Shown here: in pieces, positions 9,266 to 17,292 of the stretch
Layout: every line of letters starts with the position of its first letter
How positions within the stretch are numbered: the first letter of the stretch is position 1
Assembly: GCA_016713305.1 (NCBI GenBank)
Contig: JADJPK010000011.1
Location: 62,001 to 126,000, forward strand
Direction: 5' to 3'
From: Betaproteobacteria bacterium
Lineage (GTDB): Bacteria; Pseudomonadota; Gammaproteobacteria; Burkholderiales; Ga0077523
DNA length: 64,000 bases
Notes under the pieces: generated by a model
Told to the model about the DNA's origin: nothing
Seen by the model: only the letters and a program-made list of their open reading frames with translations
Database searches by the model: none
Made by a program: the position numbers and the translations under genes

Positions 9266-10204
9266 ATGGAGACAGAATCAAGATGGAGACTTGCGGCCAG
9301 AGTGGCCGCATTGGCGGCGGCGGCGACCATGGCGCCCGACGCATCCGCGCTATACGTGGGCATGTATGCCATCGGGGATTTCGTGTCGGGAGGCGCGGGG
9401 TGTGGCGGGGGGGACAGAAGCTCCTGGCCCGGCATGGCGCAGGCGTGGTGGGACCACATGGGCGTGCACGGGCACTACCAGGGCCCCGCCGCGAACCGGT
9501 ACCGGTACATCGACGGCAACATGAACATCAGCCGGTTCTGCGACACGTCGTACGACGGCGATTGCCGCGATCACCAATCCGCATCCCCGTCCGGTGTGGA
9601 TTGGATGGATGCGGCGATCATCGCCACGCACGGATCCGACGCGGGAGACCATTGGGCAGGCACGATGCGCCAGTCGAACGGCTCGATCTCGAGCAGTTGC
9701 GAGATCGATGGCGGCGGCAGCTCCAACGAAATGCGCGTCGGCGACAGCTACGTCATGTTCCTCCACCTGTCGTCCTGCTATAGCGCCGACGACGACAACC
9801 TGAGCGGCATTCCCAACGCCATGCGCGACGGCGCCAGCACTCGCATCGCGCACCTGTGGACGGGCTTCCACGGCCTCATGTGGATCTCGTCCAGCTTCAA
9901 CGGCGACTACACCGATGTCGCGCACGACGGACACTCGTCCAGCGTCGCGTATTCCTGGGTCACCAATCTCTACCGGCCCAACGAGTTCGATTGCGAGTGG
10001 TACGACCCGTGGAACTGGTTCGGCACCTGCCAGGACCAATGCCCGATCGCGGTATCGGTCAGCAATTCCGGGTCGGATGCGCTCACCCGCCTGTGGAACG
10101 AGCGCTACAACTTCACCTACGCGGACCCGCCGAGCAACAGCAACTACGCCTACATGTACTACGGCGGTTGCGATCCGTCGGGCGAGACCACCTGGAACCC
10201 GTGA
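9266..10204 (+). CDS. Secreted protein of unknown function with caspase-like His-Gly...Cys pattern
   Basis: A 312-residue exported protein. The start follows a strong AGGAGG and a signal peptide that should be cut near ASA-LYV (about residue 30). The mature part is rich in Trp, Tyr, Ser and Asp, with about ten cysteines suited to disulfides. It resembles the uncharacterised DUF6345-type proteins. Two segments stand out: a hydrophobic strand ending in His122-Gly (AAIIATHGSD) and, 49 residues later, a strand ending in Cys171 (VMFLHLSSCYSAD). That spacing and context match the catalytic dyad of clan CD cysteine peptidases, such as caspases and gingipains. This is a pattern match by eye, not a demonstrated homology. 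It heads a run of four exported-protein genes. Confidence 0.7.
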   Translation: METESRWRLAARVAALAAAATMAPDASALYVGMYAIGDFVSGGAGCGGGDRSSWPGMAQAWWDHMGVHGHYQGPAANRYRYIDGNMNISRFCDTSYDGDCRDHQSASPSGVDWMDAAIIATHGSDAGDHWAGTMRQSNGSISSSCEIDGGGSSNEMRVGDSYVMFLHLSSCYSADDDNLSGIPNAMRDGASTRIAHLWTGFHGLMWISSSFNGDYTDVAHDGHSSSVAYSWVTNLYRPNEFDCEWYDPWNWFGTCQDQCPIAVSVSNSGSDALTRLWNERYNFTYADPPSNSNYAYMYYGGCDPSGETTWNP

Positions 10205-10256
10205 GCGTCGTCCCGGCCCCGCCGGGAACGACCACGTCCGCAAGGAGGACAGCACC

Positions 10257-11342
10257 ATGTTTTCGAGATCGATCATGCACAAGGCGGTACTCGCGGCGCT
10301 GATTGCCGCGGGAGCGAGCGGCGCGGCACACGCGCAGAAGCAGGAAGAGGAACCGTCGCTGGACAGATTGCTGGGGTTGGTGGGCGCCGCGCTTCCGCCG
10401 GTCATCGGCAACAGCAACAGCGGTCTGGTGGAGGCGCTGCTCAGCGCCGACCTCGGAACACCGCTCAGCAAGAGTTTCAACTTCAACACCGCACGCGGTG
10501 GAACTTTCGGCGCGCGCATCACGCCTGCGTTCGGACCGGACTGCCAGCGCACCGGGACGCCCACCGGCGATCCCGATCAAGGGGAGTGCACCGCGACCAC
10601 GGGACAGGAGGGCGGAGGCGAAGCCTTCAAGTCGCTGAGCTTCAGCAAGAACCTGGGTGTGGGGAATATCCGCTATCTCTCGCGGCCGAGGGTCGTCGAC
10701 TTGAAGCCGGGCGACCTCAAGCCGGTGAAGATGAGCAACCCCGATGCATACGGAAAGGCGGTCGAGTTCCTCGGCAAGTACCTGGGGCTTCCGACCAACG
10801 AGATCCCCACGCCGCCCAACGGTGAGCTGGTCCCGGTGAAGGACCTCACGATCGGTTTCGACAAGGGCGCGGGCCAGGCGCCGGTGGTGGTGCAGAAGGT
10901 CGTCTATCTGCGCCGCGGCCTCAAGCTCAAGTCTCCCTTCGTCGATCCGCAGACCAAGCGCGAGCTCACCTATGTCCCCGCGCCCGGACTCGCCCGTGTG
11001 GCGATGGACGCGGATGGCCAGGTGACACAGGCCGTGATCAGCAACTGGCAGGAACTTCGCCGCAGCGATCAGGTGGATCCGCGTAACGCCAAGACCCGCG
11101 ATCAGCTCGTGCAGGAGATCGCCCGCAACCTCCTGGCTGAAGGCGGTGGCAACGTGGCCTCGCTGAAGATCCTTATCGGCATGTCGTCGGAGTTTCGCGG
11201 CACATACGGCCTGCTGCTTCCTGCAGTCCAGGTCTACGTGTCCCCGGGAGGGCGCGACACGGAGCCGCCCGGGGCGACGACGGCCGGTTACGTTCGCGAG
11301 TTTGCGCTCGTCGATGCGGCAGACAGGACGAATCCTCGTTGA
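10257..11342 (+). CDS. Secreted hypothetical protein
   Basis: A 361-residue protein with a clear signal peptide (MFSRSIMHKAVLAALIAAG, cut after AHA near residue 26) and no further membrane segment. The ATG at 10257 follows AAGGAGG and lies 52 bases after the preceding gene, so the two are probably co-transcribed. I do not recognise the family. The sequence alternates short strands and charged loops, with two cysteines in the region DCQRTGTPTGDPDQGECTA that may form a disulfide, and it ends with AGYVREFALVDAADRTNPR. Co-location with a peptidase-like secreted protein suggests a partner, inhibitor or substrate, but nothing in the sequence proves it. Confidence 0.7.
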   Translation: MFSRSIMHKAVLAALIAAGASGAAHAQKQEEEPSLDRLLGLVGAALPPVIGNSNSGLVEALLSADLGTPLSKSFNFNTARGGTFGARITPAFGPDCQRTGTPTGDPDQGECTATTGQEGGGEAFKSLSFSKNLGVGNIRYLSRPRVVDLKPGDLKPVKMSNPDAYGKAVEFLGKYLGLPTNEIPTPPNGELVPVKDLTIGFDKGAGQAPVVVQKVVYLRRGLKLKSPFVDPQTKRELTYVPAPGLARVAMDADGQVTQAVISNWQELRRSDQVDPRNAKTRDQLVQEIARNLLAEGGGNVASLKILIGMSSEFRGTYGLLLPAVQVYVSPGGRDTEPPGATTAGYVREFALVDAADRTNPR

Positions 11343-11413
11343 ACGAACTTTGCGCGGACTCCAGTACACCGGGCGTCCGCGCCTTTCCGCACGGGAATTG
11401 AAAGGAGAGACTG

Positions 11414-12220
11414 ATGCAATCCAAATCGTTTCCAAGAACGCTCGGCGTTCTGGCACTGACAGGGATGCTGGCGGGTGGAGGAACGGCCTCCGCTGCCATC
11501 ACGCTGGGCACCGATCTGGGCGGTGCGTCGTACGAGAACGTCGCGTACGGTGCAACGGGTCTGGCAAGCCAGATCACGCCCTTCCTCTACGTTGACGGAC
11601 TGCTCGGCACCAAGTCGCCGGGAGAGCAGGTGCTGGGTACGGCGCTCACGTTCGCCTCTTCGGCCACGGGCTTCGGCACGTCGGTCGTGGACCTCACCTA
11701 CAGCTTCAGCAACACGGGGGCCGTCGATTTTTCGGATCTGCGGTTCATGTTCCGCGTGCAGGCGGATGGCGATGGACGGACAGGCGTGCCGGCGTATCAG
11801 GACAACGTGAGCGAGTCGTGGGGCGCGGCGGCGGCCGGCGATCCGGACCGGCGGCAGGTGACGGCGCTGGCGGCGGATCTGAGCAATGCGCTGTCCAGCA
11901 CCATGGTGACCGCCAACGGTGTCACGGACGGTGCCAACGGATGCCCGGGCGCCTGCGATGCCGACGTGGCATTGCAGTGGAACCGCGCCTCGCTCGCAGC
12001 CGGGGCGACGTGGACGGTCCACGTCCGCCTGGTGGACGACGCCAGCATGGTCGACAGCAGCAGCGGCCGGTATCTGCGGATGGTGTCGGCGGACACGGCG
12101 AACACGGAACTCTTCGTGGGAAACGTTCAACTCGTTCCGGAGCCGCAGACGTGGGCCTTGATGGCGGGGGGTATTGCGCTGGTTGGTCTGCAAATGCGTC
12201 GCCGCGCATTCTCACGGTGA
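11414..12220 (+). CDS. PEP-CTERM sorted exoprotein
   Basis: A 268-residue protein with an N-terminal signal peptide (cut near ASA-AIT, residue 28) and a C-terminal sorting signal: VPEPQTWAL, a hydrophobic stretch and a basic RRR tail. In the PEP-CTERM system an exosortase recognises this signal and releases the protein to the surface or extracellular matrix. The body looks like an all-beta domain with a CPGAC pair. The ATG follows GGAGAGA at 11403-11409. The exosortase itself is not in this window. It probably belongs with its two upstream exported neighbours. Confidence 0.85.
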   Translation: MQSKSFPRTLGVLALTGMLAGGGTASAAITLGTDLGGASYENVAYGATGLASQITPFLYVDGLLGTKSPGEQVLGTALTFASSATGFGTSVVDLTYSFSNTGAVDFSDLRFMFRVQADGDGRTGVPAYQDNVSESWGAAAAGDPDRRQVTALAADLSNALSSTMVTANGVTDGANGCPGACDADVALQWNRASLAAGATWTVHVRLVDDASMVDSSSGRYLRMVSADTANTELFVGNVQLVPEPQTWALMAGGIALVGLQMRRRAFSR

Positions 12221-12281
12221 TGTGATCAAGACCGCGGGCCGGCGACGGCTCGCGGTGATCGTTCGATATCGAGGAGACGAA

Positions 12282-13061
12282 ATGCGATCGATGGCTGCGG
12301 CACTCGCAGGATGGCTCGGGCTGATCGTTTGCGTCGTGCTGTCGGCGACGCCCGTTCACGCGGAGGAGGCGGCACCGGCCGATCTGCGCGAGGAAGTGAG
12401 ACAGATGCGCCAGGAACTGGATGCGCTCAGGCAGGACATGCAGGCGATCAAGCAGGCGCTGTCGGCCGCTCGCCGCGGCGGCACCGGCTGGGAAAGGGTC
12501 GATCCTTCCCCGCTGGACCCGGAAGACAGTCCCATGCTCGGTTCCGCGGATGCACCCCTGGTGCTGGTGGAATTCTCGGATTATCAGTGCCCGTACTGCG
12601 GGCGGCATTTCGCGGAGACCTTTCCGCAAATCAAGCGCGAATTCGTGGATAGCGGAAAGCTGCGCTATCTCGTGGCGGAGATGCCGTTGGAGCGCATTCA
12701 CCCCCTGGCATTGAAGGCCGCTCAGGCGGCGCGTTGCGCGGGCGATCAGGGCAAATTCTGGGAGATGCATGCCCGGCTGTTCTCGAAGCAGCGGGAGCTG
12801 GAGCCGTGGTCGGCCCATGCGCAGGCGGTGGGCGTGGACGAGACCCGTTTCGGCAGGTGCATGGAAGACGAATCGGTCCAGAAAAGGATCCGCGCGAACG
12901 TGGAAGGCGCCGTGCAGGCGGGGGTGAGCAGCACCCCCACATTCCTGTTGGCGAAGTCGACGGAGGATGGACTGCGCGTGGTGCGGCGGCTGCGCGGCGC
13001 GGCGCCCTATTCGATGTTCAAGTCGGAGATCGAGGCGGCGCTGGCAGAAGTCGGGCGATAG
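12282..13061 (+). CDS. Exported DsbA-family thiol oxidoreductase
   Basis: A 259-residue periplasmic thioredoxin-fold protein. It has a signal peptide (cut near VHA-EEA, residue 28), a heptad-like coiled coil at about 35-65 (LREEVRQMRQELDALRQDMQ) and a DsbA/DsbG-type domain with the redox motif C103-P-Y-C106 and the cis-Pro loop SSTPTFLL. The coiled coil may allow oligomerisation, as in DsbC/ScsC-like isomerases. The ATG follows CGAGGAGACG. Its place next to three exported proteins, two of them with several cysteines, fits a role in folding them. The CPYC dipeptide suggests an oxidase or isomerase rather than a reductase. Confidence 0.88.
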   Translation: MRSMAAALAGWLGLIVCVVLSATPVHAEEAAPADLREEVRQMRQELDALRQDMQAIKQALSAARRGGTGWERVDPSPLDPEDSPMLGSADAPLVLVEFSDYQCPYCGRHFAETFPQIKREFVDSGKLRYLVAEMPLERIHPLALKAAQAARCAGDQGKFWEMHARLFSKQRELEPWSAHAQAVGVDETRFGRCMEDESVQKRIRANVEGAVQAGVSSTPTFLLAKSTEDGLRVVRRLRGAAPYSMFKSEIEAALAEVGR

Positions 13062-13089
13062 GCACGGCGACGGGACGGGACCCAGGGTG

Positions 13090-13222
13090 TCGGACATCCA
13101 CCTCGGACATCGGACGTCGACATCGGAGCTCGGACATCCACCTCGGACATCGGACATCGGACATCGGAGCTCGGACATCCACCTCGGACATCGGACATCG
13201 ACATCGGACATCGACATCGGGA
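13090..13222. repeat. Nested short tandem repeat (TCGGACATC units)
   Basis: Three units of about 40-52 bases, each starting TCGGACATCCACCTCGGACA and each built from further CGGACATC octamers. The units begin at 13090, 13130 and 13171. The array is non-coding and starts 28 bases after the DsbA-like gene. Such slippage-prone arrays vary in copy number between strains. Confidence 0.85.
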
Positions 13223-13264
13223 ACCCACCCCCATCCTGTCCTTCCCCCTGAAGGGGAAGGGACC
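13221..13264. repeat. Inverted copy of the hairpin repeat
   Basis: CCCACCCCCATCCTGTCCTT, followed by the CCCCTGAAGGGG hairpin centre, is the reverse complement of the core found in the direct repeats at 13341-13755. With those copies it can form long-range stems. Confidence 0.8.
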
Positions 13265-13340
13265 TGCTGCGACAGACGGTCGCGAGTGGATCCTTCGATT
13301 GTCCCGCTTCGAGTCGACCGCTCAATCCGTGTCTCGTGGC

Positions 13341-13755
13341 GACCCTGCCCGAGGTCGGGTCCCTTCCCCTTCAGGGGGAAGGACAGGATGGGGGTGGGTT
13401 CGATGGGTGGACGCGCCTCCGGTCGCGTCGAGGCACGGGCATCATCGACCACTGCCGGCGCTCGACCCTACGCTGCCGAGTGCACCGCCTCAGGCAAGGT
13501 GCGACCCTGCCCGAGGTCGGGTCCCTTCCCCTTCAGGGGGAAGGACAGGATGGGGGTGGGTTCGATGGGTGGACGCGGCTCCGGTCGCGTCCAGGCATGG
13601 GCCCCGATCGATCGCCGACGGCCGCTCGACCTCACGTTGCCGAGTGCACGGCCTCAGGCAAGGTGCGACCCTGCCCGAGGTCGGGTTCCTTCCCCTTCAG
13701 GGGGAAGGACAGGATGGGGGTGGGTTCGATGGATGGACGCGGCTCCGGTCGTGTC
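13341..13755. repeat. Three direct ~163-bp repeats with an internal hairpin
   Basis: Units start near 13341, 13503 and 13667. Each holds GACCCTGCCCGAGGTCGGGT, then a CCTTCCCCTT/GGGGGAAGG hairpin, GGACAGGATGGGGGTGGGTT and a GGACGCG tail. The spacers between units contain a near copy of CGCTCGACCCTACGCTGCCG, which also lies at the 3' end of the LarA-like gene (about 13800-13840). The unit therefore seems to have grown by duplication of that gene end plus its downstream hairpin. The hairpin may act as a terminator for either flanking gene. Confidence 0.85.
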
Positions 13756-13809
13756 AGTGCACCGACGGCTGACCGAAGCTCGAGATCGGCTGTCGCCGGG
13801 CGCTCGACC

Positions 13810-15129
13810 CTACGCTGCCGCGTGCACTGCCTCCAGCAGTGGCGCCACCGTTCCCTGCGCGTCGAAGGACCAGGCCCGCGGCATCTCGAGGATCTCGAAC
13901 TTGTCCGGCTGCGAACGGACTTCGCTCAGCATCGCCTCGGAAACCTCGATCTCGCCCAGGTGCAGCGTATTGCGGATGCGCACGATGCGGCAGTTCTCGG
14001 GCTTCACCCGCACGACCGTCTTCACCGCCAGCGCGATCGCGTCGTGGTCGGTGTTCATGATCATGGGGATTGCCGCGCCGTCGAGATTCATCGACGTGAT
14101 GATGTTCGCGTACGTGGAGGGGATGTCCAGTTCCTTGTACAGCCGCATGGTGATCACGTCCGCAGAGCCGAGGCCCGTGGCGTTGCCGTGCGTGATCTTC
14201 GTGAGGCCCAGCACCACGATCTTCTTGACCATGGGCTTGGCGGACCAGTTCACCGCGCGGCGGTTGCGGCCGGTGATGTTGGGGTCGAAGCCGGCGCCGG
14301 AGATGTTCTTGCCCATCTCGTCGATGACCAGCACGTCGATGTCGTCGAAGTAGATCTGCGGCATCTGCCGCTTGGCGATCGCCTGGAGTTCCGGCTCGCG
14401 TGTGGCCAGCTTCTCCGAAGGCACGATCTCGACATGGGACGTCTCGTCGTAGGCGTTTTCCAGGATACCCACGGCGAACAGCACGTTGCGCTTGGTGATG
14501 TTGACGTCGCGCACCTTGGGCAGAAGTTCGGGGAACCGGTCCATGCCGTGGGTGTGGTAGGTCGCCGCGCCGACGATCTTGCCGATGCCGATGGCCAGCA
14601 TCTTGGTGAGACCGCTCTCGGTCGCGCCGCGGAAGCCCGTGTGGGGCTTGATGCGGTTGATGACGACGACCGCGTCGGCCTCGGCCGCATGGCGGTCCAT
14701 GTGGACCGGCGTGCCGTCGTCCAGATGACCGACGATCACCGTATCCATGGTCGCCTTGATGGGGACGCCGGTGGCCGCCTCCGTGATCCCGTACGTCTCC
14801 AGAACCTTCCTCTGGCCTTCCGCCGTGGCTGCCCCGTGACTGCCCATGCAGGGGAACACGAAAGGCTTTGCGCCGAGCGCCTTCAGTTCCTCGATCACCG
14901 TGCAGGCGATCAGTGCGATGTTGGCGATGCCCCGGCTGCCGCAGCCGACGGCCACGACCTGGCCCGGCTTCACCCGCTCGCGGATCTCCGGCCGGGCGAA
15001 CTCGCGGCGGACGGCGCCGGCGATGTCGTCGAGGCGGGTCGGGTCGAACTTCTGGCGTACCCGGGCCATGGGGGGCAGGGGCACATCCAGGCCGCCGGCG
15101 ATGTTGACTTCGATGCGATCGGGAATCAT
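13810..15129 (-). CDS. LarA-like (lactate racemase domain, DUF2088) protein
   Basis: A 439-residue protein of the LarA/DUF2088 family. LarA uses a nickel pincer nucleotide to racemise lactate, and many relatives act on other 2-hydroxyacids. Landmarks are VAVGCGSRGIAN near residue 60, the GSHGAATAEGQ loop near 95 (the pincer-binding GSHG motif), HMDRHAAEAD and NRIKPHTGFRG. The ATG at 15129 follows GGAGAGATCCCC. No larB, larC or larE cofactor genes are in the window, so the cofactor would have to come from elsewhere or not be used. It stands alone between repeats and a divergent PEP-CTERM gene. Its 3' end has been partly copied into the downstream repeats. Confidence 0.85.
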   Translation of the reverse strand: MIPDRIEVNIAGGLDVPLPPMARVRQKFDPTRLDDIAGAVRREFARPEIRERVKPGQVVAVGCGSRGIANIALIACTVIEELKALGAKPFVFPCMGSHGAATAEGQRKVLETYGITEAATGVPIKATMDTVIVGHLDDGTPVHMDRHAAEADAVVVINRIKPHTGFRGATESGLTKMLAIGIGKIVGAATYHTHGMDRFPELLPKVRDVNITKRNVLFAVGILENAYDETSHVEIVPSEKLATREPELQAIAKRQMPQIYFDDIDVLVIDEMGKNISGAGFDPNITGRNRRAVNWSAKPMVKKIVVLGLTKITHGNATGLGSADVITMRLYKELDIPSTYANIITSMNLDGAAIPMIMNTDHDAIALAVKTVVRVKPENCRIVRIRNTLHLGEIEVSEAMLSEVRSQPDKFEILEMPRAWSFDAQGTVAPLLEAVHAAA

Positions 15130-15319
15130 GGGGATCTCTCCGGTGAATCTTGCGTCTATTGTGCCTTGGCGGGCGGTCCCTGTCAGGACGGACCCTGCCT
15201 TTCGGATCAGGCTGGAGTGTCCGGGCCCCCCGGTGTATTCCCCTGGTGGTTTCGGTACTATCGCGCGTGCCGGCCCTGCTTCGAAGTCCGGACCCCAAAA
15301 TCGACAACAAGAGACCCCC

Positions 15320-17275
15320 ATGCCCATGATCCGCCGAAGCATTGCGCTCCTTCTCGCCGCGAACGCAGCCTCCGCGCTTGCCGCCGACTATTCCTGCATC
15401 AACGAAGCCGGCGGATTCTGGGACGACCCCGCCAACTGGTCGTCGACGCCGTCGGCCCCGGGAACGGTTCCGGGCGGGAACGACGCCGTCACCATTTCGA
15501 CGCTCTCGGGCGCGACCGTGACGCTGAGGCAGGAACCAGGCGCACCGGCATCGCCCTTCACGCAGTACGCGGCCGGGTCGCTCACGGTGAACACCCCGTT
15601 CGAAATCACCGGCGGCAACCTGCAGGTCACGGGCGATGCCACCTTCAACGAGTCGTTCGCCTGGGTTGCCGGTGGGCTCCATCTGTTCGTGACGAGCCCC
15701 GGCGGCACCTGGACCTTCAAGAAAGGGATCCACTACACCAACGCCTTTCTCGGCGGCATGAACGCCACGGCGGCGGTGCTGCAGGGCACGTCCGTACTGG
15801 ATGGTGCCCAGGGCATCCTCTGGAATGCGAACACCACGCTCGTGTCGGGGGCGGCGCTGGAGATGCGCAATGGCGACCGGGCCCTCTTCAACAACAGGCT
15901 GGACATCGACGGCACGTTCGACCGTACCGGAGGGGCCGCCGAAGCCACGCTTTCGTATTCGACCGGACGCAATTCAGGGGTTGTGCGCAACCGCGTGGGA
16001 ACGTTGATCGTTCAGCAACGAAGCCAGGACCAGTTCGAGGCGCACACCGGCGAGTTCGTCGTCGACTCGGGGGCGTCCCTCCGTTTCCAGGGGACGCACA
16101 CGTTCGAGGGTGTCATTCGCGGAGACGGTGACGTGGAACTGGACGGTTTCACGGACTTCGCCATCGATGCCACGCGGTACGAAGCGGCTGGTGTGCTCAA
16201 GCTGAGCAGAGGTGCGAAGCTCATCTGGCAAGGGGACGGAACGGTCGCGAGCCTCGACGGTGCGGCGGGCAACCTCGCTCTGCAGGGAACGATGGATGTG
16301 ACCGGCGTGTCCTCGATGGGCTTGACCATCGTCACGGGCGCTCAGGGCAGCCTCATCCGTTTCAAGTCCGGAATGAACGCGTCGTTCGGCTATGTTCACA
16401 ACGTAGCGGGCACCACCGAACTGGGCGGCACCTCCACCTTCGGGTCCGGTGCGGGGCTGTCCGGCGGCCCGGGAGCGACGCTCCATGTTCTCGAGGGAGG
16501 TTCCGTCCTGCTCGAAGGCAGCGGTTCCTCGGTCGGGGGTGCAGCCCTGTTCAACGAGGGGACCTTCGTCAAGCGTGGATCCCAGACGAGCCACGAACTC
16601 GCTCTTGAAGTAAGCAACGAAGGCACCTTCAAGGTGGAGGCCGGTACGCTGGTCTCCAATCCGATCGTCGCTTTCACCAATGCCGGCACGGTCGACGTCG
16701 CGGAAGGCGCCATGCTCGACCGCAACGGCGGCACCTATGTCCAGACCGCAGGGACTACGCACGTGGATGGCCAGTTCCTTGCCGACGAGTTCCGCTTCGA
16801 AGGCGGTACGGTCACCGGCTCCGGCGTGCTCCGGAACAATGCCGACGAGACCAAAGTGTTCCTGGACGGCACGCTGTCTCCGGGCAACTCGCCGGGAATG
16901 TTCACCATCCAGGGCGACCTCGACATGGGGGACAACGCCGTGCTGGACGTGGAGATCGGTCCGGACAGCGATCTGCTGGTCGTCAACGGCCACGTGAGCT
17001 TTGCAGGCGTGCTGCGGTTCCGCTTCGCACCCGGCTATGTGCCGACCGGACCGGGGCCCGCGTTCGGTGTCGTGCTGTTCGACACGGCGGACGGTTCGAT
17101 CGCGATCGAACCGGCGGGGGATGCGGCGCTGCCTCAGTACCGGTTCCAATTGCTGACGGAGGCGCATCTGGTCTCCGTGCAGGTCGTCGCCGTGCCGGAG
17201 CCCGCGGAGTGGGCCATGCTGCTGGCGGGGGCAGGCCTCGTAGGCTCCATGGTCCGGTCCCGCCGCCGCGCCTGA
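15320..17275 (+). CDS. Large PEP-CTERM exoprotein with beta-helix-like repeats
   Basis: A 651-residue surface or secreted protein. A signal peptide (cut near LAA-DYS, about residue 23) leads into a G0-type start (GFWDDPANWS) typical of autotransporter-associated and parallel beta-helix proteins. Gly/Thr/Val-rich short strands follow for some 550 residues, with repeated G-x-L-x-G-x-G turns. A LSPGNSPGMFTIQGDL motif, the closing turn common in this group, appears near residue 520. It ends with VPEPAEWAMLLAGAGLVGS and a basic tail, the PEP-CTERM signal. Two possible starts lie six bases apart (15320 and 15326). It is probably an extracellular matrix or adhesion component. Confidence 0.87.
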   Translation: MPMIRRSIALLLAANAASALAADYSCINEAGGFWDDPANWSSTPSAPGTVPGGNDAVTISTLSGATVTLRQEPGAPASPFTQYAAGSLTVNTPFEITGGNLQVTGDATFNESFAWVAGGLHLFVTSPGGTWTFKKGIHYTNAFLGGMNATAAVLQGTSVLDGAQGILWNANTTLVSGAALEMRNGDRALFNNRLDIDGTFDRTGGAAEATLSYSTGRNSGVVRNRVGTLIVQQRSQDQFEAHTGEFVVDSGASLRFQGTHTFEGVIRGDGDVELDGFTDFAIDATRYEAAGVLKLSRGAKLIWQGDGTVASLDGAAGNLALQGTMDVTGVSSMGLTIVTGAQGSLIRFKSGMNASFGYVHNVAGTTELGGTSTFGSGAGLSGGPGATLHVLEGGSVLLEGSGSSVGGAALFNEGTFVKRGSQTSHELALEVSNEGTFKVEAGTLVSNPIVAFTNAGTVDVAEGAMLDRNGGTYVQTAGTTHVDGQFLADEFRFEGGTVTGSGVLRNNADETKVFLDGTLSPGNSPGMFTIQGDLDMGDNAVLDVEIGPDSDLLVVNGHVSFAGVLRFRFAPGYVPTGPGPAFGVVLFDTADGSIAIEPAGDAALPQYRFQLLTEAHLVSVQVVAVPEPAEWAMLLAGAGLVGSMVRSRRRA

Positions 17276-17292
17276 AAAGGCGGTCCTTACGG

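Noticed and set aside
9915..10256. Longer version of the second secreted protein gene
   Set aside because: The extension overlaps the preceding gene; the ATG at 10257 has a strong AAGGAGG and opens a signal peptide.
13090..13755. CRISPR-like array
   Set aside because: Units are joined without unique spacers of constant length, the spacers are themselves near copies, and no cas genes are near.
15130..15319. Divergent promoter hairpin between the LarA-like and PEP-CTERM genes
   Set aside because: Only short imperfect inverted repeats were seen, no better than chance in GC-rich DNA.
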